The notes under the pieces are model-generated. The model ran no database searches and was not told the origin of the DNA. It saw only the letters and a list, made by a program, of their open reading frames with translations. From the NCBI RefSeq assembly GCF_015207245.1, contig NZ_JADEXF010000007.1:1-14396 (forward strand): 14,396 bases of DNA. The letters run 5' to 3'. Position numbers and translations under genes: made by a program. This DNA comes from Nostoc cf. edaphicum LEGE 07299. Lineage in GTDB: Bacteria > Cyanobacteriota > Cyanobacteriia > Cyanobacteriales > Nostocaceae. Shown here in pieces: positions 1 to 5,778 of this stretch; positions within the stretch are counted from its first letter, which is position 1; every line of letters begins with the position of its first letter.

Positions 1-668
1 TTTAAATCCAGCGACTTAATTCGTCCTACTGCCAAACCAGAGGGAAATTTCTGACTATAAGTAGATGTGGAAACTAAATCTCCTACTTTCACATTTGGAA
101 CTTTTTCATAAAACTCCAATACAGCTTCAGCAGAAGAATCTCCTCGCAAAACGCCTTTAGCTGCTGTGCGGCTAATCGATACACCCACTTGACTTTTGAG
201 ATCGCTGATTAACAACACGCGGCTAGTATTAGGAGTTACACTCTCCACCAGACCCACCAATCCGCCTTCTGCCTTGACTACGAAGCCTTCCTGAATCCCC
301 GCATTCGCACCGCGATTCAGCGTAACTTGTTGCCACCATTGGTCAGCACTACGTCCTACCACCCGTGCTGGAATTGGTCGTGATGCCAACGGCTCTTTTT
401 CCACATAGCCTAATAAATCTTGTAACTTTGTCTTTTGACTTTCCAAATCTACTATACGGGTTTGCAATTCCATCATCCGGGCATCTCTGAGACGTTCTTC
501 TGGAGTTGGCCCTGACTGCAACATCTCTAATGGACGAGTAATTGCTTGGTATGTCTCAAGCACTAGTTCACCTTGAGTCTGTCGCAATATCCAAGCACTA
601 CCAAGTGCTAAAGCTAACAACCCAATTTGCAACCCTTTACGATCCCACCAACGCCGTATTGTCACCAT
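1..668 (-). CDS. mreC: Rod shape-determining protein MreC (3' part missing)
   Basis: MreC is a bitopic inner-membrane protein. Its periplasmic part links the MreB filament to the elongation peptidoglycan synthases. I translated this frame by hand: the ATG is at 668-666, and 222 codons are open to the window edge, so the C-terminus lies outside. The N-terminus is short and basic (MVTIRRWWDRKG), followed by one membrane segment at about residues 13-30. A charged coiled coil covers about 55-88 (EERLRDARMMELQTRIVDLE and onward). The beta-rich MreC domain follows, with typical stretches such as RGANAGI, GLVGLVE, VLLISD and GVLRGD. A clear Shine-Dalgarno sequence (GAGG, 5 bases before ATG) supports the start. 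It lies 101 bases downstream of mreB on the same strand, the usual mreB-mreC order; mreD would be expected beyond the left edge. Confidence 0.95.
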   Translation of the reverse strand, partial: MVTIRRWWDRKGLQIGLLALALGSAWILRQTQGELVLETYQAITRPLEMLQSGPTPEERLRDARMMELQTRIVDLESQKTKLQDLLGYVEKEPLASRPIPARVVGRSADQWWQQVTLNRGANAGIQEGFVVKAEGGLVGLVESVTPNTSRVLLISDLKSQVGVSISRTAAKGVLRGDSSAEAVLEFYEKVPNVKVGDLVSTSTYSQKFPSGLAVGRIKSLDL

Positions 669-704
669 ATATACCTCTATATACTTATATAAATTAAGTT
701 CTAC

Positions 705-730
705 TTGGATTCTATTTATATAGAACCCAA
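705..730 (-). other. Hairpin in the mreB-mreC spacer
   Basis: On the + strand, TTGG-A-TTCTAT (705-715) is followed by TTAT and then ATAGAA-C-CCAA (720-730). In the minus-strand transcript the single mismatch becomes a G-U pair, giving an 11-pair stem with a four-base loop between the mreB stop and the mreC ribosome binding site. No U-run follows directly, so it is not a standard terminator. It may be a partial-termination, processing or stability element that sets the mreB:mreC ratio; that role is inference. Confidence 0.5.
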
Positions 731-753
731 ATAGAACTCAAATAGAACTCAAT
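721..753. repeat. Three tandem 11-base repeats
   Basis: Three head-to-tail copies are visible: TAGAACCCAAA (721-731), TAGAACTCAAA (732-742) and TAGAACTCAAT (743-753). The first copy supplies one arm of the adjacent hairpin at 705-730. They lie wholly in the mreB-mreC spacer. The 11-base period is close to one helical turn; whether this means protein binding is unknown. Confidence 0.7.
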
Positions 754-769
754 TCTGATATTTTTTTTG

Positions 770-1813
770 CTACATATTGCGAGAGCTTTCGGTAACAACT
801 CGTTCCAACTGTTTAAAGTTTTCTAACACACGACCTGTTCCCAGCACAACACAGCTCAAAGGATCGGCAGCAATGTGGGTAATAATCCCTGTTTCATGGC
901 TAATGAGGGTATCTATGCCTTTGAGCAAAGCACCGCCACCAGCTAACATAATACCTCTGTCAATAATATCTGCTGCCAGTTCTGGCGGTGTGCGTTCTAG
1001 TGTCCGCTTCACAGCCTCGATAATTACTGATAGCGGTTCCAACATGCTTTCACGGATTTCTGGGGCTTTGATGGTTACAGTTCGCGGTAGACCCGAAAGC
1101 AGGTGTAAGCCTCGGACTTCCATCATTGCGTCATTATCATCATTAGTCGGATAGGCAGAACCAAGCCGAATCTTAATTTCCTCGGCAGTACGTTCACCAA
1201 TGACTAAGTTATGAACTTTCTTAATATACTGAACGATCGCATCAGTCAGTTCATCTCCAGCAATGCGTACTGATTCGCTGATTACCGTACCTTGAAGACT
1301 CAGCACTGCAACTTCTGTTGTGCCACCACCAATATCGATGATCATGTTGCCTGTAGCTTCAGCAACAGGGAGTCCTGCACCAATAGCCGCAGCTACAGGC
1401 TCATCGATTAAATAGACTTTTCTGGCTCCTGCTTGGTGAGCCGCATCCATCACAGCTCGTCTTTCTACTCCTGTAACGCCACTGGGAATACCAATGACAA
1501 TTCGGGGTAGGATTAGAGATTTACCTTCATTTACACGCTGAATAAAGCTTTTCAGCATCAGCTCGGCGATATCAAAGTCAGCGATTACACCATCCCGCAA
1601 AGGACGGAGAGCAATCACATTTCCCGGTGTGCGACCGAGCATTTTTTTGGCTTCTTCTCCTACTGCTAGTGCAACCTTTTCGTTGACATCGATAGCAACT
1701 ACAGAAGGTTCTTGTAGTACAATACCTTTACCAGATACATAAACCAGGGTGTTCGCGGTACCGAGGTCGATACCCATATCCCATGAAGTGCGAAAGTTCC
1801 TAAAAATACCCAC
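770..1813 (-). CDS. mreB: Rod shape-determining protein MreB (bacterial actin)
   Basis: MreB is an ATP-binding actin homologue. It forms membrane-attached filaments that guide lateral wall synthesis. At 347 residues it is the usual length. The actin/Hsp70 ATPase landmarks are in order: phosphate-1 loop DLGTANTLVYV at 16-26, connect-1 region LIDEPVAAAIG at 135-145, phosphate-2 DIGGGTTEVAV at 160-170, and the adenosine motif LAGGGALLKG near 290. The start chosen is GTG at 1813; AGGGGG sits about 11 bases upstream and the short N-terminal GIFRNFRTSW could be a membrane-binding amphipathic segment. The next candidate, ATG at 1777 (12 codons in), has no ribosome binding site. It is the first gene of the mre cluster and diverges from ssb. 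No defect seen. Confidence 0.97.
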   Translation of the reverse strand: MGIFRNFRTSWDMGIDLGTANTLVYVSGKGIVLQEPSVVAIDVNEKVALAVGEEAKKMLGRTPGNVIALRPLRDGVIADFDIAELMLKSFIQRVNEGKSLILPRIVIGIPSGVTGVERRAVMDAAHQAGARKVYLIDEPVAAAIGAGLPVAEATGNMIIDIGGGTTEVAVLSLQGTVISESVRIAGDELTDAIVQYIKKVHNLVIGERTAEEIKIRLGSAYPTNDDNDAMMEVRGLHLLSGLPRTVTIKAPEIRESMLEPLSVIIEAVKRTLERTPPELAADIIDRGIMLAGGGALLKGIDTLISHETGIITHIAADPLSCVVLGTGRVLENFKQLERVVTESSRNM

Positions 1814-2076
1814 GCGTCTGTAAGCCCCCTATGTGCGATACTTTTTGACTACAACGGTAATAGTTAATTGTGCCGGATTTGATAAAGTTCTTATCCTGAG
1901 TTGAGTCAGTTAGACTATATTTTTATATGATTCCCAGGAATATTTAGTATGTCTCAAGCCCCGTACTTTTTGATATTCTCTGGTTAGATTAGTATATCCG
2001 TATATTTTTATGTGTTTCTCCAAATAGTGTGTATAAATTTTCAAGTCAATTATATTGTTAACTGTTTAACACATTA

Positions 2077-2105
2077 TTTTCAAGTCTTTCACAATTCGCT
2101 ATGAT
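2077..2105 (+). promoter_or_regulatory. Candidate ssb promoter
   Basis: A TATGAT hexamer at 2100-2105 is a good -10 element. With a 17-base spacer the -35 position is a poor TTTTCA (2077-2082). Transcription would start near 2112, giving a leader of about 38 bases that contains the LexA-box match. Position and fit only; no experimental support. Confidence 0.4.
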
Positions 2106-2122
2106 GAAAGTCGAAATTGCTA

Positions 2123-2136
2123 AGTACGTTTGTACT
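2123..2136 (+). promoter_or_regulatory. LexA (SOS) box upstream of ssb
   Basis: AGTACGTTTGTACT fits every position of the cyanobacterial LexA consensus RGTAC-N3-D-GTWCB, as I recall it from work on Anabaena. It is a perfect dyad of AGTAC/GTACT arms around a 4-base centre. It ends one base before the ssb ribosome binding site (GAAAGG, 2137-2142) and 13 bases before the ATG. LexA bound here would block ssb transcription just after the start, giving DNA-damage-controlled SSB; the regulation is inferred. Confidence 0.75.
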
Positions 2137-2149
2137 GAAAGGTAACGCG

Positions 2150-2512
2150 ATGAGTATTAATGTTGTCACCCTCATTGGTCGTGTAGGCGGCGACCCAGAG
2201 ATTAAGTATTTTGAGTCTGGTAGTGTGAAGTGTAGATTGACACTAGCTGTTAATCGTCGCACAAAAGAAGGTGAACATACCGACTGGTTTAATTTGGAAC
2301 TATGGGGAAAAACGGCGGAGGTGGCAGGTAATTATGTACGTAAAGGCAGACAAATTGCTGTCAAAGGTTCCTTAAAGTTTGACACATGGAGCGATCGCCA
2401 AACAGGGGCAAACCGCTCATCCCCAGTGATCCAAGTAGATCAGCTGGATTTATTAGGCTCTAAGCGAGATGCAGAAGGTGGTACAGGAGATATGTCTTCA
2501 GAACATTTTTAA
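2150..2512 (+). CDS. ssb: Single-stranded DNA-binding protein, short form without acidic tail
   Basis: SSB coats single-stranded DNA during replication, recombination and repair through an OB fold. The 120-residue product opens MSINVVTLIGRVGGDPE and contains the SSB landmarks VKCRLTLAVNRR, TDWFNLELWGKTAE and YVRKGRQIAVKGSL. The OB fold fills almost the whole protein. The tail after DLLGSKRD is about 17 residues and ends SSEHF, so the usual glycine-rich linker and acidic tip (DDDIPF type) are missing; only the final Phe recalls it. Short tailless SSBs are known from Anabaena. The ATG at 2150 was chosen over an upstream in-frame TTG at 2117 because GAAAGG lies 7 bases before it and the upstream codons would run through the LexA box. 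Confidence 0.95.
   Translation: MSINVVTLIGRVGGDPEIKYFESGSVKCRLTLAVNRRTKEGEHTDWFNLELWGKTAEVAGNYVRKGRQIAVKGSLKFDTWSDRQTGANRSSPVIQVDQLDLLGSKRDAEGGTGDMSSEHF
2391..2398. repeat. HIP1 octamers, nine copies in the window
   Basis: GCGATCGC occurs at 2391, 2826, 3433, 4446, 6131, 7654, 8454, 11441 and 11782 (start positions), mostly inside genes. This highly iterated palindrome is a hallmark of many cyanobacterial genomes and supports the taxonomic call. About one per 1.6 kb, far above the chance rate in a genome of this base composition. Confidence 0.9.
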
Positions 2513-2532
2513 TTGGGCATTGGACATTGATT

Positions 2533-2569
2533 ATTAGTCCTTTGCCTTTACAAATGACAAAGGACTAAT
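2533..2569. terminator. Bidirectional hairpin between ssb and the SIMPL gene
   Basis: ATTAGTCCTTTG (2533-2544) and CAAAGGACTAAT (2558-2569) are perfect 12-base inverted arms around a 13-base loop. They sit between two converging genes, 21 bases after the ssb stop and 10 bases from the end of the minus-strand gene. There is no clear U-run, so efficiency is uncertain. The arms use the same TTAGTCC and CAAAGGA heptads seen after murI, so it is probably an STRR put to use as a terminator. Confidence 0.55.
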
Positions 2570-2578
2570 GACAAATGA

Positions 2579-3325
2579 CTAATAACTAATTTGCAGCGTC
2601 ACCGATGCTTCTACTTGCTGTTCGCCACCAACAATAGGGGTGGAAGCATCAGCGGATTTCGCAGCCTCAGCCCGTAAAAACATTGGTGGTGGTGGAGGCG
2701 CACTGGCATTATTAACTTGAATGCTAACTATTTCTTTGGATTTAAAACCCAAGGCACTAAAAACGGCATCAGCTTGCTGTCGTGCATCTTGAGTAGCTTC
2801 TTTTAATGCTTGCTTTTGAGCCGCTGCGATCGCTTCATCATTCGCAACAAAACTAATGCCGTTAATTTGTGTTGCACCGGCTTTGACTGCATCATCCAAT
2901 AATGTCCCAGCTTGCTCAACAGGAATACTAAAACTCACAGTGTTAGTGGCAGCATAGCCTGTAATCCGCTGCACATTATTGGTGTAGCTGTAAACCGGAT
3001 TGAGACGGATACCGGTAGTTTGTAATTTTTCAACATTTTTGCTCTTGAGAAACGCAACCACCGCAGATGACCTCTGAGCGGCTTCTTGCTGTACCTCTTG
3101 GGCTGTTTTCCCCTGAATCTCCACTCCTAAACTTACTTGTGCCAGAGTTGTTGGAATTGTTTCCACTCCACGACCACTGACACTAAGGGTTCGCCACAAT
3201 TTATCTTTTTCTTGTGCGAATGCAGGTAGTACAAAAGTTGCACATACAAGCATTGCTAAAGGCAGTATTTTCCACAGGTTTCCCGATGGAAATTGAGAAC
3301 CGGGTAAGGCGGCTCTAGTCATCAT
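2579..3325 (-). CDS. Exported SIMPL-domain (DUF541) protein
   Basis: This is a SIMPL/DUF541 protein, a family of exported or membrane-anchored proteins with no agreed general function; some members affect oxidative-stress phenotypes. The start at ATG 3325 (an ATG-ATG pair) has GAGGAG 7 bases upstream and gives 248 residues. A signal peptide follows at about residues 14-38 (LWKILPLAMLVCATFVLPAFA, then QEKDK); an upstream in-frame extension would bury it. The mature part carries family features: LSVSGRGVE near its start, a run of Ala/Gln-rich helices, IRLNPVYSYTNN, GYAATNTVSFSI, and a C-terminal beta strand VEASVTLQISY. A PPPPPM loop precedes the end. The stop codon lies in an STRR-like ACTAAT repeat. 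It diverges from the antiporter gene; the substrate is unknown. Confidence 0.85.
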   Translation of the reverse strand: MMTRAALPGSQFPSGNLWKILPLAMLVCATFVLPAFAQEKDKLWRTLSVSGRGVETIPTTLAQVSLGVEIQGKTAQEVQQEAAQRSSAVVAFLKSKNVEKLQTTGIRLNPVYSYTNNVQRITGYAATNTVSFSIPVEQAGTLLDDAVKAGATQINGISFVANDEAIAAAQKQALKEATQDARQQADAVFSALGFKSKEIVSIQVNNASAPPPPPMFLRAEAAKSADASTPIVGGEQQVEASVTLQISY

Positions 3326-3647
3326 ATTTGCACTCCTCACAGTATCCACAGATGTTTTGAATAAAGGTATGTAGCAATCTTCTGGTGGTCGTTGAGAGCC
3401 AACAGCCACCATCAGTTTTTCACAACTCAAGTGCGATCGCTAGATACGATTTGTATGTTCTTACTTTGACACTGCGATCGTCAAAAGCTGAAATGGTTAC
3501 ATTTTTTGAAACTAAAAAAATTACATCAATGCTGCACAGCGTATTTTAAACGTTGACGCTGTATTCATTTTGAATTCGGACTGCTTCACCATAGGATGTT
3601 TTTCAGAAACGCGTCAGAATCAAAGAGAAGGATTTTCAGAGAACCTA
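3326..3647. other. Divergent spacer, SIMPL gene to antiporter
   Basis: The 322 bases carry the divergent promoters of both genes. Contents seen are the SIMPL ribosome binding site (3333-3338), one HIP1 octamer at 3433-3440, a HIP1-like GCGATCG near 3475, and a candidate promoter at 3466-3494. The in-frame stretch upstream of 3325 on the minus strand is open but is judged noncoding because the signal peptide and ribosome binding site place the start at 3325. Confidence 0.55.
3466..3494 (+). promoter_or_regulatory. Candidate antiporter promoter
   Basis: A perfect -35 TTGACA (3466-3471), a 17-base spacer and TGAAAT (3489-3494, 4 of 6 to consensus) would start transcription near 3501, leaving a leader of about 147 bases. 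The HIP1-like GCGATCG falls in the spacer. Sequence fit only. Confidence 0.35.
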
Positions 3648-5126
3648 ATGCATTTGTTAGATACAATCAACTTCTCTTTTCCTCTGCTGGCCAGCGCAAC
3701 AGAAGCCGCAGACAGTTCAATGGTAGTCGAAGCAGTACTACTAAGCTTAGTAGTCGTTTATCTCGCCAGCAAAGTTGGTGGAGAGTTATCAAACCAAGTG
3801 GGTTTGCCGCCTGTTTTAGGTGAACTCGTTGGCGGTGTAGTAGTTGGCATCTCTGTTTTCCACCTTTTGGTATTTCCAGAAGGCGGCACAGACAGTTCTA
3901 ACTCTTTGATTATGTTCTTCCTTCAAACTACTGCTGGTTTAACGCCTGAAGCCACTCCAGCAGTGTTTGCAGCCCAGTCCGAGGTCATTTCCGTTCTGGC
4001 AGAATTGGGCGTGATCATTCTGCTGTTTGAAATCGGCTTGGAGTCGAATTTAAAAGATTTAATGGCAGTTGGTATTCAAGCCACCGTCGTAGCAATAGTG
4101 GGGGTAGTAGTACCCTTTGCAGCTGGTACTGTGGGACTGATGACTTTGTTTGGGATTGGGGCTGTACCCGCAATTTTTGCAGGGGCGGCTTTGACTGCTA
4201 CTAGTATTGGTATTACATCCAAAGTGCTGTCAGAACTGGGGCGACTCAATTCTAAAGAAGGGCAGATTATTTTGGGTGCTGCTGTAATTGATGACGTACT
4301 AGGCATCATCGTTTTAGCGGTAGTTGCCAGTTTAGCTAAAGACGGCGTGGTAGATGTCAGCAAAGTCATTTATTTGATTATCAGCGCCACTGGTTTTATT
4401 TTGGGAGCAATCCTACTAGGCAATGTTTTCAATAAGTCCTTTGTAGCGATCGCCGATCAACTCAAGACACGCGGTGGACTAGTAATCCCAGCATTCATTT
4501 TCGCCTTTGCGATGGCATACCTTGCTGCCGTCATCCACTTAGAAGCAATTCTGGGAGCTTTTGCGGCGGGTTTAGTTTTAGAAGAGACAGATAAGCGTAA
4601 AGAACTGCAAAGGCAAGTCTGTCCCATTGCTGATATGTTAGTGCCAATTTTCTTTGTGACTGTTGGCGCAAAAACCGATTTGGGAGTGTTAAACCCAGCA
4701 ATTCCCGATAATCGGGAAGGTCTAATTATGGCAACTTTCCTGATCATAGTAGCCATTCTCGGTAAAGTTATCACAGGCTTAAGCGTGTTTGGTCAACCGG
4801 AAATCAACCGTTTAGCGATCGGTGTGGGGATGATTCCGAGAGGCGAGGTTGGGTTAGTGTTTGCTGGTGTCGGCGCTGCCAGTGGCGCTCTCTCGAAACC
4901 ATTAGGAGCAGCAATTATCATGATGGTTATCTTGACAACCTTTTTAGCTCCTCCATTGTTACGATTTGTGTTTCCAGATCCAAAAACCGTGGACGGAAGC
5001 TCAGAGCAACTAATTTTAGACGGTTCCTCTGGGACTTCGTTGGTAATTGAACCACCTCAGTCGAGGGTGCCAGCATCAAATGACAGCAGCAATTTGGGAG
5101 TAACTCCAGATTCTGGCGATCGTTAA
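3648..5126 (+). CDS. nhaS3: CPA2-family Na+(K+)/H+ antiporter, NhaS3-like
   Basis: This is a membrane cation/proton antiporter of the CPA2 (KefB/NapA) family. The ATG at 3648 gives 492 residues and the familiar cyanobacterial N-terminus MHLLDTINF; the frame is open upstream to a TTG at 3570, but no homology-like sequence appears there. About 12-13 hydrophobic spans run from residue 25 to 450. Family marks are LPPVLGELVGG (gate helix), LFEIGLESNL, FAGAALTATSIGIT, the ion-binding VIDDVLGI with Asp215-Asp216, LEAILGAFAAGL, and GMIPRGEVGLVFAGVG with the conserved Arg. The last 45 or so residues are a soluble Ser/Pro-rich tail. Overall it closely resembles what I remember of Synechocystis NhaS3, a thylakoid antiporter; cellular location here is inferred. 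No start-proximal Shine-Dalgarno stands out. Confidence 0.9.
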   Translation: MHLLDTINFSFPLLASATEAADSSMVVEAVLLSLVVVYLASKVGGELSNQVGLPPVLGELVGGVVVGISVFHLLVFPEGGTDSSNSLIMFFLQTTAGLTPEATPAVFAAQSEVISVLAELGVIILLFEIGLESNLKDLMAVGIQATVVAIVGVVVPFAAGTVGLMTLFGIGAVPAIFAGAALTATSIGITSKVLSELGRLNSKEGQIILGAAVIDDVLGIIVLAVVASLAKDGVVDVSKVIYLIISATGFILGAILLGNVFNKSFVAIADQLKTRGGLVIPAFIFAFAMAYLAAVIHLEAILGAFAAGLVLEETDKRKELQRQVCPIADMLVPIFFVTVGAKTDLGVLNPAIPDNREGLIMATFLIIVAILGKVITGLSVFGQPEINRLAIGVGMIPRGEVGLVFAGVGAASGALSKPLGAAIIMMVILTTFLAPPLLRFVFPDPKTVDGSSEQLILDGSSGTSLVIEPPQSRVPASNDSSNLGVTPDSGDR

Positions 5127-5130
5127 TTAT

Positions 5131-5165
5131 TGGGAATGGGGAATGGGGCATTGGGCATTGGGCAT
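5131..5165 (+). repeat. STRR: five heptads after the antiporter
   Basis: Five successive seven-base units begin 4 bases after the stop codon: TGGGAAT, GGGGAAT, GGGGCAT, TGGGCAT, TGGGCAT. Short tandemly repeated repetitive sequences of this kind are common in Nostoc-type genomes. A related TTGGGCATTGGACATTG follows ssb at about 2514-2530. Confidence 0.8.
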
Positions 5166-5276
5166 AGGAAGAGGCAGAGGTGCAAAGGGGCAGAGGGGCA
5201 GAGGGGAAAGACTTACTGCTACTTCTCCTCTGCTCTCCTGTTCCTCTGCTCCCCTGCTCCCCTCCTCCTCTGCTCC
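5166..5276. repeat. Purine/pyrimidine-rich imperfect inverted repeat
   Basis: A purine-rich half built from GGCAGAGG and GGGGCAGA units (5166-5210) is followed, after a short A/T centre, by a pyrimidine-rich half of CCTCTGCT and CCCCTGCT units (5223-5276). The halves can pair in several registers to form a long imperfect hairpin. It may end antiporter transcription, but the unit structure marks it as an interspersed repeat of the Nostoc type rather than a dedicated terminator. Confidence 0.6.
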
Positions 5277-5367
5277 AATTGTGCAGTGGAAACTTCTATC
5301 CTCAAATCTCCGTCCCGTGTGATTGTAGAATAATCATTTGTTTATAATTTCTACCAGCATTCAGAAT

Positions 5368-5439
5368 GTTACTTAATTTTTAGTCTCCCTCGGCTTGTGA
5401 GCCTTTATCTGAATATTTTCCAGATAATTGGGGAGTAAC
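5368..5439 (+). ncRNA. Possible folded RNA element upstream of the amidase
   Basis: Nested complementary segments suggest a branched fold: outer GTTACT (5368-5373) with AGTAAC (5434-5439); inner CCC (5387-5389) with GGG (5431-5433), or alternatively CTCCC (5385-5389) with GGGAG (5431-5435); then two adjacent hairpins, GGCT-TGTG-AGCC (5392-5403) and TTATCTG-N9-CAGATAA (5405-5427). It matches no riboswitch or small-RNA family I recognise. It lies about 340 bases before the amidase start, so it could be a leader element, a small RNA, or chance pairing in A/T-rich DNA. No promoter was identified. Confidence 0.25.
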
Positions 5440-5518
5440 ACCCATAAATCTTGCTAGATCGTTTGACAGTAATGGGAATTATTTACTCAGTGCATCGATG
5501 GCAGCAAAGAACAAACAC

Positions 5519-5546
5519 TTATCAGTAAACAGCTATCAATTATCAG
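5519..5546. repeat. STRR: four heptads of TTATCAG type
   Basis: Units are TTATCAG, TAAACAG, CTATCAA and TTATCAG. The same TTATCAG unit occurs right after the sds stop codon (10860-10866). Noncoding, in the spacer before the amidase gene. Confidence 0.65.
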
Positions 5547-5608
5547 TTTTCTAGCTTTATTGGGAGTCAGAGTTCTCCATCTGTAAAGGTGGAAGGTTTC
5601 GCATGGGG

Positions 5609-5656
5609 ATTTAAACTTAATTTGAAACCCGATCAATGATTTAAGTGTGTTTAAAT
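5609..5656. other. A/T-rich dyad before the amidase
   Basis: ATTTAAA-CTTAA (5609-5620) pairs with TTAAG (5641-5645) and TTTAAAT (5650-5656), leaving a small bulge. A competing pair, GGTTTC (5595-5600) with GAAACC (5624-5629), uses the same loop. This lies about 120-180 bases before the amidase start and could be part of its leader; no function can be assigned. The rest of the 5277-5778 spacer is A/T-rich with no gene seen. Confidence 0.35.
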
Positions 5657-5778
5657 ACTGGCTTAAAAATCAAACAAGGGATTCAGAGGTCAAGTTTAGG
5701 TGGTGATGGTGTGATGATGATTTACCAATGAGTTGAGATATTGACGGCTCCCATGAATGTGAATTAGGAGAAAGGACT

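Larger units (their letters stand above)
1814..2149. other. Divergent mreB-ssb spacer
   Basis: This 336-base A/T-rich spacer must hold the mreB promoter (minus strand) and the ssb promoter (plus strand). Visible small dyads are GATAA-N5-TTATC at 1881-1895 and CTGA-N6-TCAG at 1896-1909, both on the mreB side. No small gene or RNA gene was recognised. The ssb-side signals are listed separately. Confidence 0.6.

Noticed and set aside
777..1154. 125-codon open frame opposite mreB
   Set aside because: Lies wholly within the well-supported mreB gene in antisense and shows no family features.
2123..2136. NtcA site (GTA-N8-TAC) near ssb
   Set aside because: The GTA and TAC are separated by 6 bases, not 8; the LexA pattern fits instead.
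2117..2149. Upstream TTG start for ssb
   Set aside because: Would code through the LexA box; ATG 2150 has a good ribosome binding site and the conserved N-terminus.
3326..3430. N-terminal extension of the SIMPL protein to 3430
   Set aside because: Would place the signal peptide about 50 residues in; ATG 3325 has GAGGAG at good spacing.
3596..3823. 75-codon frame over the antiporter start
   Set aside because: Overlaps the 5' end of the antiporter gene in another frame; composition is not protein-like.
4076..4774. Two antisense frames inside the antiporter gene (97 and 105 codons)
   Set aside because: Ser/Thr/Pro-rich mirror frames of hydrophobic codons, a common artefact opposite membrane-protein genes.
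5130..5333. 67-codon frame after the antiporter
   Set aside because: Made of translated heptad and GGCAGA repeats; not a real coding sequence.
5463..5468. TTGACA as a -35 for the amidase
   Set aside because: No acceptable -10 at 16-18 bases downstream.
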